Of a stretch of DNA of 64,000 nucleotides, positions 35,496-45,442 are shown piece by piece. This stretch comes from Jiella endophytica (GTDB lineage Bacteria > Pseudomonadota > Alphaproteobacteria > Rhizobiales > Rhizobiaceae): contig NZ_SOZD01000001.1 of assembly GCF_004519335.1 (NCBI RefSeq), positions 372,001 to 436,000 of the forward strand, in the 5' to 3' direction. The notes under the pieces are model-generated. The model was given only the letters and a program-made list of their open reading frames with translations, searched no databases and was not told the DNA's origin. The translations under genes were made by a program, and so were the position numbers. The first letter of the stretch is position 1, and each line of letters starts with the position of its first letter.

Positions 35496-36245
35496 TCACG
35501 CCCCGGTCGGGGCGAAATGCGCGACGACCTCGTGGCCGTCGCCGGGATAGGTCAGCCTGACATGGGTGATCGGCCGGGCCTGGTCCCAGGTCCGTCGCTC
35601 GATGACCAGGCAGGGTGCGCCGGCCTCGATCAGCAGTGAAGCCGCCTCGCTGGGGGCGGCCGCGGCGGCACGGATCCTGTGCTCGGCATTCGACCAGGGG
35701 ATGCGGGCGACCAGCCAGGCGCCGGGCGAGATGTCGGCAAAATCCGTTTCTCCGGCCTCGGGCACCGCATCGAGGCTGATGATCCGTTCCTCGAGGCAGA
35801 AGGGCTGGCGCGCCGCGAAATGTCGGCAGGTGATGGCGAGCAGCGTTGCGCCGGCTGGCAGGGCGAGCCGTTCGGCGTCGTCCGCCGCAGCGGGCCGGAT
35901 CTCGCTGCGCAGGATCTCGAAGTGATAGGCAAGGCCGAGAGCCTCGACCTCGCGGCGGATGTCGACGATCTCGAGCACCGCCGAATGCGACTGCGGCCGG
36001 CGGACGAAGCTGCCGGCCTTGCGCCGCCGCTCGATCAGCCCGGCCTGGACGAGCTGTGTCAGAACCTTGTTGACGGTCATGCGCGAGCAGCCGTAGCGGG
36101 TCGCAAGATCCGCCTCGAAGGGGATCTGTGCTCCGGGCGGCCATTCCCGCGAGAGGATCTTCGCCTCGAGATCGTCGCGGATCATCCGGTGCAGCGATCG
36201 CCTCTGCCCCGTCTCCGCCGCCGCCGAAATCGCTCTTGATGCCAC
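35496..36245 (-). CDS. hutC: Histidine utilisation repressor HutC (GntR family, UTRA domain)
   Basis: 249 aa: an N-terminal GntR winged helix (YGCSRMTVNKVLTQLVQAGL) and a C-terminal UTRA domain with FCLEERIISLDAVP and the AEHRIRAAAA stretch of HutC. HutC proteins repress hut genes and release DNA when they bind urocanate. The GTG at 36245 gives the usual length and follows the ABC ATPase gene by 19 bp; an ATG at 36185 would cut off family sequence. Matching operator motifs lie at 39346 and 40879, the first in front of its own operon, so autoregulation is expected. Confidence 0.92.
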   Translation of the reverse strand: MASRAISAAAETGQRRSLHRMIRDDLEAKILSREWPPGAQIPFEADLATRYGCSRMTVNKVLTQLVQAGLIERRRKAGSFVRRPQSHSAVLEIVDIRREVEALGLAYHFEILRSEIRPAAADDAERLALPAGATLLAITCRHFAARQPFCLEERIISLDAVPEAGETDFADISPGAWLVARIPWSNAEHRIRAAAAAPSEAASLLIEAGAPCLVIERRTWDQARPITHVRLTYPGDGHEVVAHFAPTGA

Positions 36246-36264
36246 TGGTCGGTCCGCCTCTGCC

Positions 36265-37086
36265 TCAGAGAAGCGTCGCCGCGCCGCGATCGAGATAGGT
36301 CTCGAGGAACTGGCCGAGGCGCGGATGGCGCGGCTCGCCGAACAGCTCCTGCGGCGTGCCGTTGAGGAGCAGCTTGCCATGGTCGAGAAAGGCGATGCGC
36401 CTGCCGACCGTCGCGGCAAAGCCGATCTCGTGGGTGACGACGAGCAGCGTCATGCCGGAATCGGCGAGATCCCGCATGACGTTGAGCACCTCGCCGGTCA
36501 GCTCGGGATCGAGCGAGGCCGTCGGCTCGTCGAAGAGCAGGATTTCGGGGTCGAGGGCGAGCGCCCTGGCGATGGCGACGCGCTGCTGCTGGCCGCCCGA
36601 AAGTTCCGACGGGTAGTGGCCGGCGCGGTTTTCGAGGCCGACGCGCGAGAGCTGCGCCATGCCGAGATCTTCGGCCTCGCTGCGCTTCATCTTGCGCACG
36701 GTGACGAGCGCCTCGCAGACATTGCCAAGCGCCGTCATGTGGGGCCACAGGTTGAACTGCTGGAAGACCATGCCGATGCGCGAGCGCACCGCCCGGATCT
36801 TCTGCGGCGAGAGCCGGCTGCGCTGGCCGTTCGGCCCCTCCGCGAAGCCCAGCGGGTCGCCGTGGATGAGGATCGTGCCGGTGGTCGCCTCTTCCAGGAA
36901 GGCGATGCAGCGAAGCAGCGTCGACTTGCCGGAGCCCGACGGGCCGATCAGGCAGGTGGTGGCGCCGGTGGGGACCGAGAGGTCGATCCCCTGGAGGACC
37001 TCGGTGTCGCCGAACCGCTTGGTGACGCCCTTGACGGTGACGGCGGGAATGTCGTCGGTTGCCGGCGAAGGTCGGGTCGAACTCAT
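36265..37086 (-). CDS. Amino-acid ABC transporter ATP-binding protein
   Basis: 273 aa. Walker A GPSGSGKS, Q-loop FQQFNLWPH, signature LSGGQQQR and Walker B ILLFDEPTASLD are intact. It belongs to the polar amino-acid uptake family. It lies between hutC and two permeases with a 4-bp overlap to the permease upstream. Because of hutC and the HutC motif in front of the operon, the cargo is probably histidine or urocanate (inference). Confidence 0.92.
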   Translation of the reverse strand: MSSTRPSPATDDIPAVTVKGVTKRFGDTEVLQGIDLSVPTGATTCLIGPSGSGKSTLLRCIAFLEEATTGTILIHGDPLGFAEGPNGQRSRLSPQKIRAVRSRIGMVFQQFNLWPHMTALGNVCEALVTVRKMKRSEAEDLGMAQLSRVGLENRAGHYPSELSGGQQQRVAIARALALDPEILLFDEPTASLDPELTGEVLNVMRDLADSGMTLLVVTHEIGFAATVGRRIAFLDHGKLLLNGTPQELFGEPRHPRLGQFLETYLDRGAATLL

Positions 37087-37751
37087 GAAACGGCGAACCT
37101 GAACTTGGAGAGCCGGGCTTCGGCGAGGCGGCCGAGAAAGCCGCAGATCTCGACCAGAACCCAGTAGAAGATCGCGAGAAGGAACATCGCGTCGACGAAG
37201 GCATATTGCTGCGAGCCGATGGCGCCGATCACCATGGTCATTTCGGGCACGGTGATGATCGACAGGATGGCGGTCTCCTTGATCAGGATGATCGCCATGT
37301 TCACGCATTGCGGCAGCACCAGCATGGTCATTTCCGGCGCGATGATGCGGCGCAGGATCTGGGTGCGGCTGAGGCCGACGCATTCGGCCGCCTCGACATG
37401 GCCGCGCGGCACCGCCTGGAAGCCGGCGCGGAAGATCTCGGAAAAATAGGCCGAGGCGTAGATCGTCAGGCCGATCAGCCCGGCGGGGACCGGCTCCAGC
37501 CGCAGGCCGACGAAGGGACCACCGAAATACAGAAGGAATAGCTGCACGAGAAAGGGCGTGCCGCGCAGGATCTCGACGCAGAGTTTCAGGAACCAGTTCA
37601 CAGCCGCCGGGCCGTAGCGCCGCGCCGTCGCGACGAGAAAGCCGAGCGCCGCACCGAGGATGGTGGAGACCACCCACATCCACAGCGTCACCCACAGGCC
37701 GGAGAGGATCTCCGGCATCTTGTCGAGCATCAGGCCGAAGTCGAGGGTCAT
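37083..37751 (-). CDS. Amino-acid ABC transporter permease (second)
   Basis: 222 aa His/Glu/Gln/Arg-type permease. Seen: EILRGTPFLVQLFLLYF and the EAA loop with GFQAVPRGHVEAAECVG. Five membrane helices are apparent. Overlaps both neighbours by 4 bp (ATGA at both ends), so the operon is tightly coupled. Presumed partner of the permease at 37748. Confidence 0.91.
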   Translation of the reverse strand: MTLDFGLMLDKMPEILSGLWVTLWMWVVSTILGAALGFLVATARRYGPAAVNWFLKLCVEILRGTPFLVQLFLLYFGGPFVGLRLEPVPAGLIGLTIYASAYFSEIFRAGFQAVPRGHVEAAECVGLSRTQILRRIIAPEMTMLVLPQCVNMAIILIKETAILSIITVPEMTMVIGAIGSQQYAFVDAMFLLAIFYWVLVEICGFLGRLAEARLSKFRFAVS

Positions 37752-38389
37752 GCGCGGCCTGCCTTGGTCAGGCGTTCGGCCAGCGCGCCGCCGCCGGCGA
37801 CCGTCCAGCAGATCACCAGATAGAACCCTCCGGCTACCGCGTAGAAGAGCAGCGGCTTGTAGGTGCTGGCGGCAAGGTTCTGGGCCATGCGGGTCAGTTC
37901 GATGACGCCGACGACCGAGACCAGCGAAGAGGCCTTGAGGATCAGGATCGCCTCGTTGACGAGGGCCGGCAGGGTGAGCCTGAGGGCGATCGGGGCACGG
38001 ATGCGGGTCAGCTGCTGCCAGGGCGACAGGCCGACCATGTCGGCCGCCTCGATCAGGCCGCGCGGTACGCTGTTGAAGCCGCCGCGAAGGTTCTCTGCCT
38101 GATAGGCGGCGGTGCAGAGGGAGAGGCCGACAACCGCGGCGACGACGCTCGGCACCATGATGCCGACCGCCGGCAGGAGATTGTAGATGAGCAGCAGCTG
38201 GACGAGCAGCGGGACGCCGCGAAAGAAGCTGATGAAGAGCGTCGCCGGAAGCGACAGGGCGCGGGCCGAGGAGAGCTTGGCGGCGCAGACGAGGAGGCCG
38301 ATGATAAGGCCGATGGCGATCGAGATGGCGCTGAGGACGACGGTATAGCCTGCCGCCCAGAGCATCAGCTCGAACAATCTGAACGACAT
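37748..38389 (-). CDS. Amino-acid ABC transporter permease (first)
   Basis: 213 aa permease of the same family. Seen: FFRGVPLLVQLLLIYN and the EAA loop with GFNSVPRGLIEAADMVG. It follows the binding-protein gene by 72 bp, a gap often seen where the binding protein is made in excess. Confidence 0.91.
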   Translation of the reverse strand: MSFRLFELMLWAAGYTVVLSAISIAIGLIIGLLVCAAKLSSARALSLPATLFISFFRGVPLLVQLLLIYNLLPAVGIMVPSVVAAVVGLSLCTAAYQAENLRGGFNSVPRGLIEAADMVGLSPWQQLTRIRAPIALRLTLPALVNEAILILKASSLVSVVGVIELTRMAQNLAASTYKPLLFYAVAGGFYLVICWTVAGGGALAERLTKAGRA

Positions 38390-38461
38390 CGGCGGGCCTT
38401 GTGCTGGATCATGAAGTGCAGCCGCGCAAGCGGCGCGGCTGCTGTATCGGTCGGGCCCTGA

Positions 38462-39292
38462 TCAGACCTTCGGCTCGGGAACCGTGTCGGGCGTGTCGAA
38501 GGTGGTGCCGAACCACTTCTCCTGCATCTTCTCCATACGGCCATCCTTCTTCATCTTCAGGATCGCGGCATCGACGGCGTCCATCAGCGAGGCGTCATCG
38601 GGCTTCTTGGTGCCGATGAAGCCGAAATAGCTCGGCTGGCCGAAGGCGGGCTTGACCACTGCGAAGGTGTCCGGCTGCTGCTGGGCGACATAGGCGATGT
38701 TCGGCAGCGAATTGGCGACGGCCACGATGCGGCCCGCGGCGAGGTCGGCATAGGCCTCGTTGAAGCCGACATATTCGCGGGTCTCGACGCCGCCCTCGAG
38801 CGTCTTGCCGTATTCCTGCACCTGAGCGAGCTGTGCGGTCGCCTTGCCGGCGCCGACCAGCTTGCCGGCGATGTCCTCGGGCTTCTGGATGGAATCGTCG
38901 CTCGCCTGCTTCAGGAGGGCGACGGTCGCCTCGGCGATCGGCACGGTGAAGCGATAGCGCTCGACGCGGGCCTTGGTGATCGTCGCAGGGCCGGCGACCA
39001 TGTCGAACTGTCCGGCCTCGAGGCCCGGCAGCACGCCATCCCAGGGCAGCGTCACCCATTCGATCTTGACGCCGAGTTCCTTGCCGATCTCCTCGAACAT
39101 GTCGACGTTGAGGCCGACATGCGCGCCGGTCTCGTCGATGAAGTCGAAGGGAGCGAAGGCGGTCTCGGTGCCGACCTTCATGACGCCGGCCGCCTTCACC
39201 TTGGCGAGGGTCTCCTCGGCATGGGCCGCAAGCGGCAGTCCGAGCGCCAGCGATAGGCCGAGGGCGGCCTTCATCAGGAAGCGTTTGTTCAT
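38462..39292 (-). CDS. Amino-acid ABC transporter substrate-binding protein (histidine or urocanate likely)
   Basis: 276 aa family 3 binding protein. A signal peptide (about 1-25, ending AHA-E) precedes AAGVMKVGTETAFAPFDFID, and the segment GPATITKARVERYRFTVP includes the arginine used for the ligand carboxylate. ATG 39292 is used because the lysine-rich MNKRFLMK start and a GGAG site fit; an upstream ATG at 39331 adds a non-signal leader. First gene of the operon that ends with hutC. Confidence 0.9.
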   Translation of the reverse strand: MNKRFLMKAALGLSLALGLPLAAHAEETLAKVKAAGVMKVGTETAFAPFDFIDETGAHVGLNVDMFEEIGKELGVKIEWVTLPWDGVLPGLEAGQFDMVAGPATITKARVERYRFTVPIAEATVALLKQASDDSIQKPEDIAGKLVGAGKATAQLAQVQEYGKTLEGGVETREYVGFNEAYADLAAGRIVAVANSLPNIAYVAQQQPDTFAVVKPAFGQPSYFGFIGTKKPDDASLMDAVDAAILKMKKDGRMEKMQEKWFGTTFDTPDTVPEPKV

Positions 39293-39345
39293 CCCTTGTC
39301 TCCGATCAGCGTTTGACCGCGGCGCATCCACGCGCCGGCTCGATT

Positions 39346-39357
39346 AAGTCTATACAT
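39346..39357. promoter_or_regulatory. Candidate HutC operator in front of the transporter-hutC operon
   Basis: AAGTCTATACAT, embedded in TTAAGTCTATACATAA, differs in one arm base from the site at 40879. It lies 54 bp upstream of the binding-protein start. Related GTCTATAC/TGTATAGA sequences are typical for HutC in other proteobacteria. Confidence 0.6.
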
Positions 39358-39476
39358 AAGCAAGCCGCATCCGCTCAGCATGTCAATATTTCAGCAGAAG
39401 CGAAAGAGCGAAAATTTTGGTCAGCCGGGATGGCGCTGTCGCAGCCGGTGCAGCATTCCGGATCAGCGTGCCTTCC

Positions 39477-40835
39477 TCAAGCCCGTGCGGCCAGCCCTTC
39501 CACCGCCGCCCGGAATTTCGCGAACACCGCCTCGCGACGACCATGGTGGCCGCCCGAGACGAGCTTCCTGCCACGCACCCAGACCGAATCGACCGCCGGG
39601 CGCGAGGCGCCGAAGATCCAGCTGTCGAGGATCGCGTCGTCGGTGCGGCCGATGAGCGCCGGATGCTCGGCGTTTAGGGAAACGAAGTCCGCCGGCGCGC
39701 CGGCCGCGATCGCCGGCGTCGCCCGGCCGAGCGCGGTGGCGCCGCCGACGAGCGCCGCGGTGAGGAGCGCGCGGCCGGTCGAGGCACCCGGCTCGGCAAG
39801 AACGTTGCGGCTGCGGCGGGAGAGGCGCTGGGCATATTCCAGCTGCCGCAGTTCGTCGGCGACGCCGATCAGGATGTTCGAATCCGAGCCGATACCGAAG
39901 CTGCCGCCGGCATCGACGAATTCGCGGGCCGGGAAGACGCCGTCGCCGAGGCTCGCTTCGGTGATCGGGCAAAGGCCGGCGACGGCGCCGCTCCTCGCCA
40001 GCCCTTCCGTCTCGCTCTCGGTCATGTGGGTGGCGTGGATCAGGCACCAGCGGGACGAAAGACCGGCGTTATCGAGCAGCCACTCGACCGGTCGCTGGCC
40101 CGACCATGCGAGGCAGTCGTCGACCTCCTTCACCTGCTCGGCGGCGTGGATGTGCATCGGCGCGTCTGGTTTCAGAGCGGCGGCGAAGGCGAGTTCGTCA
40201 GGTGTCACGGCGCGCAGGCTGTGGGCGGCGATGGCGAGCACGCTGCCGTCGAGCGGGGCGAGGGCCGATTCCGATGCCTCGACCAGCGTGGCGAAGACGT
40301 CGCGATCGGAGATGAAGCGCCGCTGGCCGGGATTGGGCGCCGCGCCGCCGAAGGTCGAATGGGCGTAGAGCACCGGGATCAGCGTCAGGCCGATGCCGGT
40401 CTCGCTTCCCGCCGCCGCGATCGCCGAGGCCATCGCGGCGACGTCCGCATAGGGCCGGCCGTCGGTGTCGTGATGGAGATAATGGAATTCCCCGACCGAG
40501 CCGAAGCCCGCCTCCAGCATCTCGACATAGAGCTGCGCCGCCACCGCCTGTACGTCGTCCGGCGTCATCGACAAGGCGAAGCGGTACATTGTCTCCCGCC
40601 AGACCCAGAAGGTGTCGACGCCGGGGCCGCGGATCTCCGCAAGCCCCGCCATGGCCCGCTGAAAGGCATGGCTATGGAGATTCGGCATCGCCGGGAGCAA
40701 GATGGCGGTGCGCTCGTCGCCGGGCGCCGGCGCGCCTTCGTCGAGCGAGGCGATCCGGCCGTCGGCGAGGGTGAGCCGGACATTCTGCCGCCAGCCATCC
40801 GGGGTGAGGGCTCTTTCGGCGTGGATGGTGGACAT
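39477..40835 (-). CDS. hutF: Formimidoylglutamate deiminase
   Basis: 452 aa amidohydrolase that turns N-formimino-L-glutamate into N-formyl-L-glutamate and ammonia. Seen: metal-binding [18 protein letters not shown] with the next metal histidine, CLIHATHM, and GIGSDSN with the catalytic aspartate. GGGAGA precedes the start. HutF implies the five-step histidine pathway that ends with HutG (N-formylglutamate deformylase) and formate; no hutG is seen in the window. It is divergent from hutI, with the shared control region at 40836-40923. Confidence 0.93.
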   Translation of the reverse strand: MSTIHAERALTPDGWRQNVRLTLADGRIASLDEGAPAPGDERTAILLPAMPNLHSHAFQRAMAGLAEIRGPGVDTFWVWRETMYRFALSMTPDDVQAVAAQLYVEMLEAGFGSVGEFHYLHHDTDGRPYADVAAMASAIAAAGSETGIGLTLIPVLYAHSTFGGAAPNPGQRRFISDRDVFATLVEASESALAPLDGSVLAIAAHSLRAVTPDELAFAAALKPDAPMHIHAAEQVKEVDDCLAWSGQRPVEWLLDNAGLSSRWCLIHATHMTESETEGLARSGAVAGLCPITEASLGDGVFPAREFVDAGGSFGIGSDSNILIGVADELRQLEYAQRLSRRSRNVLAEPGASTGRALLTAALVGGATALGRATPAIAAGAPADFVSLNAEHPALIGRTDDAILDSWIFGASRPAVDSVWVRGRKLVSGGHHGRREAVFAKFRAAVEGLAARA

Positions 40836-40878
40836 CTCGGTCTCCCGCTTCGGCATCCGGCTTGCGAGGCCGGATATT

Positions 40879-40890
40879 ATGTCTATACAT
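40879..40890. promoter_or_regulatory. Candidate HutC operator between hutF and hutI
   Basis: ATGTCTATACAT: arms ATGT and ACAT around CTAT. It lies midway in the 88-bp divergent region, 44 bp from the hutF start and 34 bp from the hutI start, where one bound dimer could block both promoters. Confidence 0.65.
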
Positions 40891-40923
40891 GAAAGAAAGC
40901 GAGCCCATCGAGAAAGCTGCGCC

Positions 40924-42156
40924 ATGGCTTCGATCCCTGACGAGACGCCGCCTCCAAAACTCTGGCGCAATGCGCGCCTTGCGACAATGCGGCCGGACCT
41001 GCCGGGTCTCGGCGTCGTTGATGCCGGCGCGGTGCTCGCCAGGGACGGCAGCATCGTCTTTGCCGGACCTGAGGCCGAGTTGCCATCGGATCTCGTAGGC
41101 GATGCCGAGACCGTCGACTGCGAGGGCCGCTGGATCACGCCCGGCCTGATCGACTGCCACACCCATCTCGTCTGGGCCGGCAATCGCGCCAAGGAATTCG
41201 AACTGCGGCTGGAAGGCGCCAGCTACGAGGAAGTCTCCAAGGCCGGTGGCGGCATCGTCTCCTCGGTGAGGTCGTTGCGCGAGGCGAGCGAAGACCGGCT
41301 CGTCGCAGAGACGCTGCCGCGGCTCGACCATCTGATCGCCGAGGGCGTCACCACCGTCGAAGTGAAGTCCGGCTACGGCCTCGACCTCGAGAACGAGGCG
41401 AAGGCGCTGAGAGCCGCGCGCCGGCTCGGTGCCGAGCGGCCGGTGAAGGTGCGGACGACCTTTCTCGGCGCCCATGCCCTGCCGCCGGAGGCGAGTGGCG
41501 ACAAGGCGGCCTTCATCGACAAGGTGGCGCGTGAGATGCTGCCGGCGATCGCCGCCGAGGGGCTCGCCGACGCGGTGGACGGTTTTTGCGAGGGGATCGC
41601 CTTTTCACCGGAAGAGATGGCCCTCGTCTTCGACGCGGCAAAGGCCGCCGGCCTGCCGGTGAAGCTTCATGCCGACCAGCTGTCGGATCTCGGCGGCGCG
41701 GCGCTCGCCGCCCGTTACGGCGCGCTGTCGGCCGACCACCTCGAATATACCAGCGAGGCCGGCGCCGCGGCGATGGCGAAGGCCGGCACCGTCGCGGTCA
41801 TGCTGCCCGGCGCCTTCTATTTCATCCGCGAGAAGAAGGTCCCGCCGATCGAGGCCTTCCGCAAGCATGGCGTCGCGATGGCGGTCGCCACCGACTGCAA
41901 CCCGGGTACTTCGCCGCTCACCTCGCTGCTTCTGACCATGAACATGGCCGCGACGCTGTTCCGCATGACGGTGGAAGAATGCCTCCTCGGCGTCACCCGC
42001 CATGCTGCGAGCGCCCTCGGCCTCCAAGGCGAGGCCGGAACGCTGGAAGCCGGCAAGTCCGCCGATCTCGCCATCTGGGACATCGAGAGCCCGGCAGAAC
42101 TCGTCTACCGTATCGGCTTCAATCCGCTTCATGCCCGCGTCTGGAGGGGCCGATGA
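40924..42156 (+). CDS. hutI: Imidazolonepropionase
   Basis: 410 aa amidohydrolase that opens imidazolone-5-propionate to N-formimino-L-glutamate. Seen: [19 protein letters not shown] with the HxH metal site, [19 protein letters not shown] and [13 protein letters not shown] at 40924 fits the usual family N terminus. The TGA overlaps the hutH ATG. Confidence 0.96.
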   Translation: MASIPDETPPPKLWRNARLATMRPDLPGLGVVDAGAVLARDGSIVFAGPEAELPSDLVGDAETVDCEGRWITPGLIDCHTHLVWAGNRAKEFELRLEGASYEEVSKAGGGIVSSVRSLREASEDRLVAETLPRLDHLIAEGVTTVEVKSGYGLDLENEAKALRAARRLGAERPVKVRTTFLGAHALPPEASGDKAAFIDKVAREMLPAIAAEGLADAVDGFCEGIAFSPEEMALVFDAAKAAGLPVKLHADQLSDLGGAALAARYGALSADHLEYTSEAGAAAMAKAGTVAVMLPGAFYFIREKKVPPIEAFRKHGVAMAVATDCNPGTSPLTSLLLTMNMAATLFRMTVEECLLGVTRHAASALGLQGEAGTLEAGKSADLAIWDIESPAELVYRIGFNPLHARVWRGR

Positions 42157-43691
42157 CCGAATTCGTGGTTCTCGAGCCCGGCGCCGTCTCGCTCGCCGCG
42201 TGGCGGGCGATCTATCGCGGCGCCGTGCCCTCGCTCGATCCCGCCGCCCTGCCGGCGATAGCCGAGTCCGCAGCCGCCGTCCGGCGCATCCTCGCTCGCG
42301 GCGAGCCGGTCTACGGGATCAATACCGGCTTCGGCAAACTCGCCAGCGTCAGGATCGGCGAGGCCGATCTCGAGACGCTCCAGCGCAACATCGTCCTTTC
42401 CCATGCTGCCGGCGTCGGCGAGCCGATGCCTGTGAATGTCGCCCGGCTGATGATGGCGCTGAAGCTCGCCTCGCTGGCCCAGGGCGCGTCGGGCGTCCAG
42501 CTGGAGACCGTGCAGCTTCTGGAAGCGATGCTCCTGCGCGGGCTGACGCCGGTGGTGCCGGCGCAGGGCTCGGTCGGCGCCTCCGGCGATCTCGCGCCGC
42601 TCGCCCACATGACCGCCGCGATGATCGGCGTCGGCGAGATCCTCGTCGACGGCGTCGCGAAGGGAGCCGAGGAAGCGCTGCGCGAGGCCGGGCTCGAACC
42701 CCTGACCCTCGGCCCCAAGGAGGGGCTGGCGCTCCTCAACGGCACGCAGTTCTCCACTGCCAATGCGCTTGCGGGCCTGTTCGAGGCGGAACGGCTGTTC
42801 CAGTCGGCCCTCGTCACCGGCGCTCTGTCGACCGATGCCGCGCGGGGCTCCGACACGCCCTTCGATCCGCGCATCCATGCGCTGCGCCGCCACACCGGGC
42901 AGATCGAGACGGCCGCGACGCTCAGGGCGCTGATGGAGGGCTCGGCGATCCGGGCCTCGCACCGCACCGGCGACGAGCGGGTGCAGGATCCCTACTGCCT
43001 GCGCTGCCAGCCGCAGGTGATGGGCGCGGCGCTCGATCTTCTGCGCCAGGCAGCGGCGACCCTTGCGACCGAGTCGAACGGGGTTTCCGACAATCCGCTG
43101 ATCTTCGCCGATGCCGACGAGGCGCTCTCCGGCGGCAATTTCCACGCCGAGCCCGTCGCCTTTGCCGCCGACATGATCGCGCTGGCTCTCTGCGAGATCG
43201 GCTCCATTGCCGAGCGGCGGATCTCGCTACTGGTCGATCCGGTGCTGTCGCTGCTGCCGGCCTTCCTGACGCCGAAGCCTGGGCTGAATTCCGGCTTCAT
43301 GATCCCGCAGGTGACGGCCGCGGCGCTGGTCTCGGAGAACAAGCAGCGGGCAACGCCCGCCAGCGTCGATTCCATCCCGACCTCCGCCAACCAGGAAGAT
43401 CACGTCTCGATGGCTGCCCATGGCGCGCGACGGCTTCTGTCGATGTCGCAGAACCTTGCCAATGTCGTCGCCATCGAGCTCCTCGCCGCCGCGCAAGGGT
43501 GCGATCTGATCGGTAACGGTCTTGCCTCCAGCGAGCCGCTCGAAGCCGTCCGACGGCTGGTGCGCTCCAGGGTGCCGACGCTTGTCGACGACCGGCACTT
43601 TTCGCCCGACATTCTCGCCGCCTGCGAACTCGTTGCCACCGGCGAGCTTGCCGAGGCCGTCGCCCCGCTGACCCTTCCCGCGCTCGCCTAA
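42153..43691 (+). CDS. hutH: Histidine ammonia-lyase
   Basis: 512 aa. The Ala-Ser-Gly that cyclises to the MIO electrophile is in [22 protein letters not shown] and the [14 protein letters not shown] region are also present. It deaminates histidine to urocanate, first step of the pathway. GGAGGGG lies before the start, which overlaps hutI by 4 bp; hutU follows 12 bp later. Confidence 0.97.
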   Translation: MTEFVVLEPGAVSLAAWRAIYRGAVPSLDPAALPAIAESAAAVRRILARGEPVYGINTGFGKLASVRIGEADLETLQRNIVLSHAAGVGEPMPVNVARLMMALKLASLAQGASGVQLETVQLLEAMLLRGLTPVVPAQGSVGASGDLAPLAHMTAAMIGVGEILVDGVAKGAEEALREAGLEPLTLGPKEGLALLNGTQFSTANALAGLFEAERLFQSALVTGALSTDAARGSDTPFDPRIHALRRHTGQIETAATLRALMEGSAIRASHRTGDERVQDPYCLRCQPQVMGAALDLLRQAAATLATESNGVSDNPLIFADADEALSGGNFHAEPVAFAADMIALALCEIGSIAERRISLLVDPVLSLLPAFLTPKPGLNSGFMIPQVTAAALVSENKQRATPASVDSIPTSANQEDHVSMAAHGARRLLSMSQNLANVVAIELLAAAQGCDLIGNGLASSEPLEAVRRLVRSRVPTLVDDRHFSPDILAACELVATGELAEAVAPLTLPALA

Positions 43692-43703
43692 GGAGCCTCT
43701 TCC

Positions 43704-45383
43704 ATGACTACGACGCCGATCCGCCTCGACAACGCCCGCAGGATCGCCGCGCCGCGCGGCACCGAAATCTCGGCGAAAAGCTGGCTGACCGAAGCGCCGC
43801 TGCGCATGCTGATGAACAATCTCGACGCCGAGGTCGCCGAAAAGCCGCAGGAGCTGGTGGTCTATGGCGGCATCGGCCGGGCGGCCCGGGACTGGCAGAG
43901 TTTTGACCGCATCGTCGCGGCCCTGCGCGAGCTGGAATCCGACGAGACGCTGCTCGTCCAGTCCGGCAAGCCGGTCGGCGTCTTCCGCACCCACAAGGAC
44001 GCACCGCGCGTCCTCATCGCCAATTCCAACCTCGTGCCGCACTGGGCGACCTGGGACCATTTCAACGAGCTCGATAAGAAGGGGCTCGCCATGTACGGCC
44101 AGATGACGGCCGGCTCATGGATCTATATCGGCTCGCAGGGGATCGTGCAGGGCACGTATGAAACCTTTGTCGAGATGGGCCGCCAGCATTATGGCGGCGA
44201 CCTCTCCGGCCGCTGGATCCTCACCGCCGGGCTCGGCGGCATGGGCGGCGCCCAGACGCTCGCGGCCACCATGGCGGGCGCTTCCTGCCTCGCCATCGAA
44301 TGCAGGCCGTCCTCGATCGATTTTCGCCTGAAGACCGGCTATGTGGACAAACAGGCAAAGGACCTCGACGAGGCTATCGCTTTGATGGAGGAGGCGGCCC
44401 GGACGAAGCGGCCGATCTCCGTCGCGCTGCTCGGCAATGCCGCCGAGATCCTGCCCGAGATGGTCAGGCGTGGCGTCAGGCCGGATATCCTCACCGACCA
44501 GACCTCGGCCCACGATCCAGTCAACGGTTATCTGCCGGCCGGCTGGACGCTGGCGGATTGGGAGGACAGGCGCGAGCGCGATCCGAAGGCCGTCACCGAA
44601 GCCGCCAAGGCCTCGATGGCGGTCCACGTGAAGGCGATGCTCGATCTCTACAGGGCCGGCGTTCCGACCGTCGACTACGGCAACAACATCCGCCAGATGG
44701 CGCTGGAGGAAGGGGTCGAGGATGCCTTCGCCTTCCCGGGCTTCGTGCCGGCCTATATCCGGCCGCTGTTCTGCCGCGGTGTCGGGCCGTTCCGCTGGGC
44801 GGCGCTCTCCGGTGACCCCGAGGACATCTACAGGACCGACGCCAAGGTGAAGGAACTCCTGCCGGACAACGCTCATCTCCACAACTGGCTCGACATGGCG
44901 AAGGAGCGCATCCGCTTTCAGGGACTTCCGTCGCGGATCTGCTGGGTCGGCCTCGGCGACCGTCACCGCCTCGGCCTCGCCTTCAACGAGATGGTCGCCT
45001 CGGGCGAGTTGAAGGCGCCGGTGGTGATCGGCCGCGACCATCTCGATTCCGGCTCCGTCGCCTCGCCGAACCGCGAGACCGAGGCGATGCAGGACGGCTC
45101 CGACGCCGTCTCCGACTGGCCGCTGCTGAATGCGCTCCTAAACACAGCCTCCGGCGCGACCTGGGTATCGCTGCACCACGGCGGCGGCGTCGGCATGGGC
45201 TTTTCCCAGCATGCCGGCATGGTGATCGTCGCCGACGGCACCGAGGACGCCGCCCGCCGGCTCGAACGCGTGCTCTGGAACGACCCCGCCACCGGCGTCA
45301 TGCGTCATGCCGATGCCGGCTATGAGGATGCGCTGGATTGCGCGCGGGATAAGGGGCTGAACCTCCCGGGCATCCTCGGCTGA
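43704..45383 (+). CDS. hutU: Urocanate hydratase
   Basis: 559 aa. It converts urocanate to imidazolone-propionate using tightly bound NAD. Seen: [24 protein letters not shown] at the nucleotide site, the DQTSAHDP loop with the active-site residues, and the catalytic cysteine region [22 protein letters not shown] precedes the start. Last gene of hutIHU. Confidence 0.97.
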   Translation: MTTTPIRLDNARRIAAPRGTEISAKSWLTEAPLRMLMNNLDAEVAEKPQELVVYGGIGRAARDWQSFDRIVAALRELESDETLLVQSGKPVGVFRTHKDAPRVLIANSNLVPHWATWDHFNELDKKGLAMYGQMTAGSWIYIGSQGIVQGTYETFVEMGRQHYGGDLSGRWILTAGLGGMGGAQTLAATMAGASCLAIECRPSSIDFRLKTGYVDKQAKDLDEAIALMEEAARTKRPISVALLGNAAEILPEMVRRGVRPDILTDQTSAHDPVNGYLPAGWTLADWEDRRERDPKAVTEAAKASMAVHVKAMLDLYRAGVPTVDYGNNIRQMALEEGVEDAFAFPGFVPAYIRPLFCRGVGPFRWAALSGDPEDIYRTDAKVKELLPDNAHLHNWLDMAKERIRFQGLPSRICWVGLGDRHRLGLAFNEMVASGELKAPVVIGRDHLDSGSVASPNRETEAMQDGSDAVSDWPLLNALLNTASGATWVSLHHGGGVGMGFSQHAGMVIVADGTEDAARRLERVLWNDPATGVMRHADAGYEDALDCARDKGLNLPGILG

Positions 45384-45442
45384 CCGATCGCTCCCGCGAC
45401 CTCAGAGGCGCGCAGCGTCGCCTCGGCACCGTCCACGCTGGG

